Origin: Siphonodentalium dalli
Lineage: Eukaryota > Mollusca > Scaphopoda > Gadilida > Siphonodentaliidae
Length of the DNA: 64,000 nt
Reading direction: 5' to 3'
Assembly: GCA_032622095.1 (NCBI GenBank)
Contig: CP136061.1
Span: 49,915,797-49,979,796, forward strand
The notes under the pieces were generated by a model that worked only from the letters and a program-made list of their open reading frames with translations, was not told the origin of the DNA and did not search any database. The position numbers were made by a program, and so were the translations under genes. Positions 58,620 to 64,000 of the stretch are shown one piece after another. The stretch's first letter is position 1; each line of letters opens with the position of its first letter.

Positions 58620-60470
58620 GGCTTCTCAAACCCAAGAACAGTTTTATGACTTTATATCTATAGCTAATATACCTGTTTAAAAGTTACAAAGTCAGACAAC
58701 AAGTTTTGTCAAAAAAGAGTGGATGATTTCCCTCCAGCTGCGCAATCAGCATAGAAAAATATTCCATCCTCATAGTGACATATAGGCCTCGATGGCCGGG
58801 TGTTATATTGAAATATTATATATATACATATATTATATCACCTGTATGTGATGAATTTATTATATGCTTGTAACACATGTCACTTTAATTAATGATTATT
58901 CTATTCTGTTCTATATCGCTCCTGAAAAAGGTGATTAAATTCTCAAATTAGCCTTCAGAAAAATTGAGTAGATAACATGCAACTGTATTAACTGCATTAG
59001 ACAATTCCAAAAATACAATCTATTGAAAATAGCGAATCTGATAGATTGGTTCAATCTCAACGTGGACAGTGTGTGTCGTGAGCGCTATACTAGCGAATAT
59101 ATCGTGTGTGCTCAGCCGCTACCAAATAAACTACCGAGTTTATAAAATAAATCAGGTTGGTGAATAGGAGCCCTGGTGTTTGTTTTTGGGTCTATTTTGT
59201 AATAATAAATTTTAGTTTTAAGCATGCATTGAAACAGGCATAACTGCAATGGGTGTTTTAGATAGGAACATCAATATATGGAACAGAATACACGAAAAAT
59301 TCGCGTAGATTTTGTGTATATCGGTACACGATATTATATACAGCGGCGTAACAATGCGCGTCATTAATGGCCCGTAAACTATGAGAACGTTGTTTCATAA
59401 AACAATTCAATAACATTTTACACATAAATATAATACAATCATCCCAACATTTTCCATCGCCCAAACAATTCAAAGCATTGAAACTGAAAACCACGGACGT
59501 TCCATGGGGGGGGGGTAAACAAATTTAGACACGTAGGTATAGGAGTGGCTGGTGGTCCGTCATCACATAAACAAGTTTTATACTAACCTGTTACATTTTA
59601 CTCAACCCTTTAATTTACATCGACATAGGTTAGCAAATTTGAACCACAAGACAATATAAAGGATTAGAAAAATATTACAAAAGTAATGCGTGCGCTTGAG
59701 GGGAACATTGCAGATTGTTTCTCGAGGAAACAATCGGTTCCGTGGGCAGTCTATCCTCAATGTTTCCTCGGATTATATGGACAGAACATAACCGAGCACT
59801 GCAAATCATGCAATATGAATCGTGCGCCTGATTGGCGGTGAGAAAGTGCGTGAATGAATTTGTCTGATGTTCGTGGGTTGATATGATATATGTGTTTGTG
59901 GATATGTGGGGAAAACGGTAATGCAATGCTCTTGTCCTACGTGAATGAGATTGACGGAGTGCTGTTGTGACAGTACATCTTAACGTAGGTGTGTACGGTT
60001 GTGTGTGTCTGTGTAATGTGTTAGCTTGTGTCTACGTACATGTTTGGTCGAGATGGTGTGTGTTGTCTGTTGAGGTGGTCTCGGACATATGTGTAAGCAA
60101 GCTCGTGTTCATGTACAAACAATTAGAATGTTATTTTTATCCTCGATTGATTGCCCTCTTGCCTTTCTTTTCATTACGTCTTCTTGGTTGCTAATCTCTC
60201 CTATATATTTTGATACAATCTGTATTCGAGAGATAACCCACATCCTCCGGACCTCAATGATATGATCGTGAATGAGTATTGATATACCCCACTAAACTTT
60301 GACAAACACCAGTAATGGTGTGTAGATAATTTACATATCTCTCTTATACATTTTGATACAATCTATCTAATTTACATATCTCTATTATATATTTTGATAC
60401 AATCTAACTTTTTTGTCTGTCTGTCATTTATACAAATCTACGATTCTCCACCGATCGAGACCAAACTTCC
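58620..60470. other. Mostly unique sequence with two short repeats
   Basis: It holds the second copy of the 45655 repeat (59035-59180). At 60190-60415, three copies of a phrase catatctct(c/a)ttata, then attttgatacaatct are spaced about 50-150 bp apart. No gene recognised. Confidence 0.45.
59035..59180 (+). repeat. Dispersed repeat copy b (match at 45655-45795)
   Basis: Same order of phrases as copy a: tgatagattggttcaatc, cagccgctaccaaataaact, gtttataaaataaa, ttggtgaata. Two copies in the same intron of gene 2. Confidence 0.65.
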
Positions 60471-60474
60471 TATC

Positions 60475-61150
60475 TAGGGGTAAAATCCCACGGACACGGT
60501 CGTTGTCGCGTTTTGGAGAAGCTCCGAGCACCGCTTCTCCCTTCCCAGTCATCTCATATATATTTTGAAGACCTCTGTCTATTTGTCTGTTTGTCTGTTC
60601 TCGACCGATCGGGACGAAACTTGGTACGTGTGTGTAGTTTGACCAGGCGGTGGACGTTGTCGTATTGGCGAGCCCGTGCGGCGCCCACTTCGCGCATGCG
60701 CAGACGAGATCTCGGAAACGGGTGGAGCTATCGACTTGAAATTTGCTATGTGAATGTATCTTGCCCCGAATACGAATTTTATCGGGTCGACGAGCCCGTG
60801 CGACGCCAGCTTCGCGCATGCGCAGACGAGATCTCGGAAACGGGTGGAGCTATCGACTTGAAATTTGCTATGTGAATGTATCTTGCCCCGTTACGAATTT
60901 TATCGGGTCGCCGAGCCCATGCGACACCAGCTTCGCGCATGCGCAGACGAGATCTCCGAAACGGTGGAGCTATCGACTTAAAATTTGGTATGTGAATTTA
61001 TCTTGCCCCGGATACGAATTTTATCGGGTCACCGAGCCCGTGCGACGCCAGCTTCGCGCATGCGCAGACCAGATCTCGGAAACGGGTGGAGATATCGACT
61101 TGAAATTTGATTTTTGAATAGCCCGGACAACGTCGGGCTCATCGGCTAGT
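60475..61150 (-). mobile_element. gatgagcccgacg-family repeat, minus-strand copy
   Basis: In minus orientation it starts ctagccgatgagcccgacgt at 61147. It has about four 110-120 bp units (gatagctccacccgtttccg; cgcatgcgcgaagctggc) and ends with the (ACAGACA)n-like tail and gtcttcaaaatatatatgag (60545). Beyond this is a piece of the other family's tail (gggaagggagaagcgg). It is the same family as the inner part of 29610-31835, so the plus-strand protein-like frames here are repeat artefacts. Confidence 0.75.
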
Positions 61151-62382
61151 TGTATATATTTTACATTCATGTACCCAATGTCTTTTGTTAAATCTTCAAT
61201 ACTGGAAGCAATAAAGATATTTATTTTAGTATACCGAATGTCTCTCGAGATGTGACTTTATAGTGGTTTGTATAGTTATTGTTATGCTATTGGCCGATCT
61301 AGGAATTGACTAACAATCATCTTGAATATAGAAAATTTTCTAACACTGTCTGGGGATTATTGGATGGCTATGCGTTATTCCGGTATTAGCGAAAATTCTT
61401 CGAAAGAGGTGTGGGTATCTCCAAATAATGAGTGAACACAAATTGAATACCGATAAAGGGATGTGGACCCGAAACACATAGTAACAACTGTTATATGACC
61501 CTTCCCCTAAATTGCCAGAGTAAATTGATACATCGGTTTATACGTAGGCATCGTCGGCCTGATATATGTTTGTGTGTGCATGTTTATGTATATAATATCT
61601 AGCTAGACTAGTGCCGTCGCTTAAACTGATATGTACGTGAGAGGGATTTTAACATATATTGGTCGAGGCTCTGCTGAGTCCAATAGATGCCAAATCCCAG
61701 AGCGGACATAAACCGTTTATGCGACAGCCTTAGGTGCATATTTTATTTATCCATCGCGCAAAACTTGCATTTGGTGGGTTTTCCGTAGTATTTCATTTCT
61801 TCGAAGATGTCCTTATGTTTATGAGATCATCAAACTAAATATGATTTATGACGTGGGTAAACCGGAGTGCAGCTTAAAGCGAAATAGTTGGTTTTAAAAC
61901 TGGCTTTGTTCTGATAGTTTATAAGATATTTTCAGCGTTTTACGCATTTTGTATCAATATCTGTGAATTATGGACAAAACAACGTGCCGAAATCACAATG
62001 ACGTCATTCAGGTCGGTTGGAGTTCCTAGTTGCCAGCGCAAGTTGAATATATATATTTGTCCCCACATTCGGTTGTAACAAGCAATCTGATTGGCTACAA
62101 CGCCACGTTTAACTCACCATGTCCCCCCGTATGCCTAACCCTTGACAGCGGGGTATAAGAGAACGTGCGCCAAACATCGGGGGTATATGAGCACGTGAAA
62201 CATCGGGGGTATATGAATGACCCTTGAACTGGCAGTTTCCACCAATCGTGACGTTGCTCTCGCACGCCGACTTTGACGTCACCTGACGCCGGGTCCTTAT
62301 GTCAGCTATTGAATTAATCGGAAAAACTATGAAAAACACAGTTAAATTAAGGAAACATGGTTATTGTTGTGGGGACAAAATC
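61151..62382. other. Unique sequence, no feature seen
   Basis: No coding homology, tandem repeat or strong hairpin recognised. Confidence 0.35.
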
Positions 62383-62523
62383 GTTATCTCCGGCAACATC
62401 GTGGGGTCCATGGAGATTTAATACCTGGATGTCTGTTTTTGAACCCCTCGGCTCCGCCTCGGGGTTCAAAATCGACATACAGGTATTAAATCTCCATGTC
62501 CCCCCGATGTTGCCGAAGATAAC
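62383..62523. repeat. 141-bp palindrome, MITE-like
   Basis: gttatctccggcaacatc pairs with gatgttgccgaagataac. Pairing continues through catggagatttaatacctg and its inverse to the GC-rich centre aacccctcggctccgcctcg. It lies in the sequence downstream of the Thr-rich exon of gene 2. Confidence 0.85.
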
Positions 62524-62880
62524 TAATAATACCTAATAAAGCTACAGTAATGTAATAAACGAAACGTGTATTAGGTAGACTTTATGTTGGAGATATATGT
62601 AATGAGCGTTGGATAAAATATTTGTCACGTGTAACAGATAATTTAGGGCGTAAAGTAGCGCATTTTTAACAGTGCAGACGAGTGTATCCCGAATGTCCGA
62701 TGGGGAATGTGTACGTATCTACAATGTGTAGACTCTTACTATTATTATTACCACAATATTTACTGGTCGTGTAATCTTGATCCCAGGATCAAAATAAATT
62801 CACAACCTTAACTCGGTTTAGTACACAAAACATATACAAAAGGGTTACACACGTACAATATACATGTATATCACGTGTAC

Positions 62881-63051
62881 CTGGAGGTATCGGTGTACAT
62901 GCAGAAGTGGTGGTCGTTGTTGATGATGCTGTTGTTGTCGTCGTTATTGTTGTTGTCGTCGTCGTCGTTGTTGTTGTTGTTGTTGTTGTCGTCGTCGTCG
63001 TCGTTGTTGTCGTTGTTGCTGTTGTTGTCGTCGTTGTCGTCGATACTCCAC
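62881..63051 (-). CDS. Lectin gene 2, Thr-rich mucin-like stalk exon
   Basis: Minus-strand exon of 171 nt between the acceptor ctttctcgcatacag and the donor CCTCCAG|GTACACG, phase 1 at both ends. It encodes GGVSTTTTTTTATTT..., long Thr runs, then TTTTSACTPIPP, 57 residues. The ending CTxIPP and the donor are shared with exon 3 of gene 1. It joins in phase to DCPTGSGY in the lectin exon at 42515. The PAN and EGF-like exons expected upstream were not found before the window end and are presumably beyond it. The (ACA/ACG)n composition also reads as a simple repeat, so expression evidence would be valuable. Confidence 0.7.
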
Positions 63052-63504
63052 CTGTATGCGAGAAAGTCAGACATTGTATATGCCAAATTACAAACAATTC
63101 CGATAACACACCTACTATATTCAGTGGCGTAGTTAATGAGACGGAGCCGTTGTGGTTATACATATATTGCCTATTGCTATCTTTGAACCTGAGGATTTCA
63201 CTATCCAACATGAACTTATATTGGATATTTTCGATCGTTAAACCCACTCAGTGAATTTCCAAAAATCACAACTAAAAACGTGATTACCCACCCAATTCAC
63301 ATGTGCGCATCAAATCAACCCAATATTCAGCTAAAAAATGTGTGAAACGAATTTGTCATATTTTATATTCGCTAGTTTGCACATAATTCATTATTTATGT
63401 TAATTGTATATTAATCTCCGTAATGTCAAACGCGATGATTGGACAATTATATGAATCTGAATCTAACTCCACCCGTAAAATTAACAATACCGTGATCAGA
63501 GACA

Positions 63505-64000
63505 TGGCGACAGGGGGGTTTATGGGGTGTCTCACCCCCCCCCCCCCCCCAACTTTGGTCAAAATTTTCAACAGTTGGAAATTACATACCTGCCAAAACA
63601 TTAGTTGGAAATTCCACATGCATAGGTTGAAAACGTTCTTGTAGTTTGATTTTCAAACAATTTATTTGGGGGAATTAATTGCTTCTGGACCAATGTTTGC
63701 ATATTTTCCCATTTTTGGTCAAAGTTTTAGACTGAAATGGTCATCAGTTGGAAATTTTCCATCCTTAGGGGTGACAGGTTGGAAATTTCCAACACTTTGA
63801 AAGCTTGTGTCTTGGTCCCTCCCCCGTGGTCAGTCAAAAACTTCTAGTTAATTTTAATAAAACAATATTGTCATACATTTGGTCAATATTGTCATTGGAA
63901 TTGTCATCAGTTGGAAACCTTATTGGGGGACACAGGTTTGATATTTCCAACTCTGGGAAAGCTTGAGGCCAGTCTAGATGCTAGGATTTTCTTGATCAGA
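63505..64000 (+). repeat. hAT-family relative, cut by the window edge
   Basis: It opens with acatggcgacaggggggttt, like the cagggacgtggcgacaggg start at 43512, and continues with caacagttggaaat, gacaggttggaaatttccaa and gcttgaggcc, in the same order as that element. A C15-16 homopolymer is at 63535. The other end lies outside the window. Confidence 0.55.

Noticed and set aside
62907-63254. Plus-strand poly-Val frame over the Thr-rich exon
   Set aside because: It is the antisense of the (ACA/ACG)n codons. The minus-strand reading has splice sites and a paralog at 23193-23360.

Overview
The window looks like animal nuclear DNA, most likely from an aquatic invertebrate and plausibly a lophotrochozoan such as a mollusc. 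The basis is spliced genes with GT/AG introns encoding secreted PAN and C-type lectin domains, AT-rich introns, and many decayed non-LTR retrotransposons, a Crypton, foldback and MITE-like DNA elements and satellites. No prokaryotic operon, CRISPR array, rRNA or convincing tRNA is visible. The phylum is inferred, not shown.

Host genes. Two paralogous C-type lectin genes face each other tail to tail. Gene 1 (+) is complete in five exons at 1802-2083, 22452-22557, 23193-23360, 25278-25490 and 27573-27787. It predicts a 327-residue secreted protein: signal peptide, PAN/apple-like domain, half EGF-like linker, Thr-rich mucin-like stalk, C-type lectin domain. Splice phases agree throughout (0, 1, 1, 1). 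Gene 2 (-) is partial. Its Thr-rich exon is at 63051-62881 and its two lectin exons at 42515-42303 and 40514-40300, with lectin exon lengths identical to gene 1 (213 and 215 nt). Its 5' exons should lie beyond the right edge. Both genes have an intron of about 20 kb filled with mobile DNA.

Mobile DNA, left half. A LINE endonuclease remnant is at the left edge. A CR1-like LINE at 6.9-9.3 kb has its 5' half inverted. A Crypton (tyrosine recombinase) on the minus strand, 16493-12890, is split by a 2.1-kb element that carries arrays of a 20-bp palindrome. A LINE at 20.6-16.9 kb is split by a 2.9-kb Foldback-like element with 9-bp target duplications and an inner 193-bp tandem array.

Middle and right. 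A LINE at 28.6-32.3 kb is split by a 2.2-kb composite repeat. Two inverted copies of a 2.5-2.9 kb repeat family occupy 32.3-34.8 kb and 46.0-48.8 kb. A LINE with a long reverse transcriptase ORF lies at 36.8-34.9 kb, and a 25-bp satellite of about 37 units at 38.3-39.2 kb. Further elements are a 672-bp hAT-like element (43.5 kb), a 1.2-kb terminal-inverted-repeat element (44.4 kb), MITE copies at 33.6, 52.6, 54.5 and 55.6 kb, and a LINE with an internal tandem duplication (56-58.6 kb). Several near-perfect hairpins of 67-164 bp are scattered through. No intact transposase or complete LINE was found, so these elements appear non-autonomous or dead.
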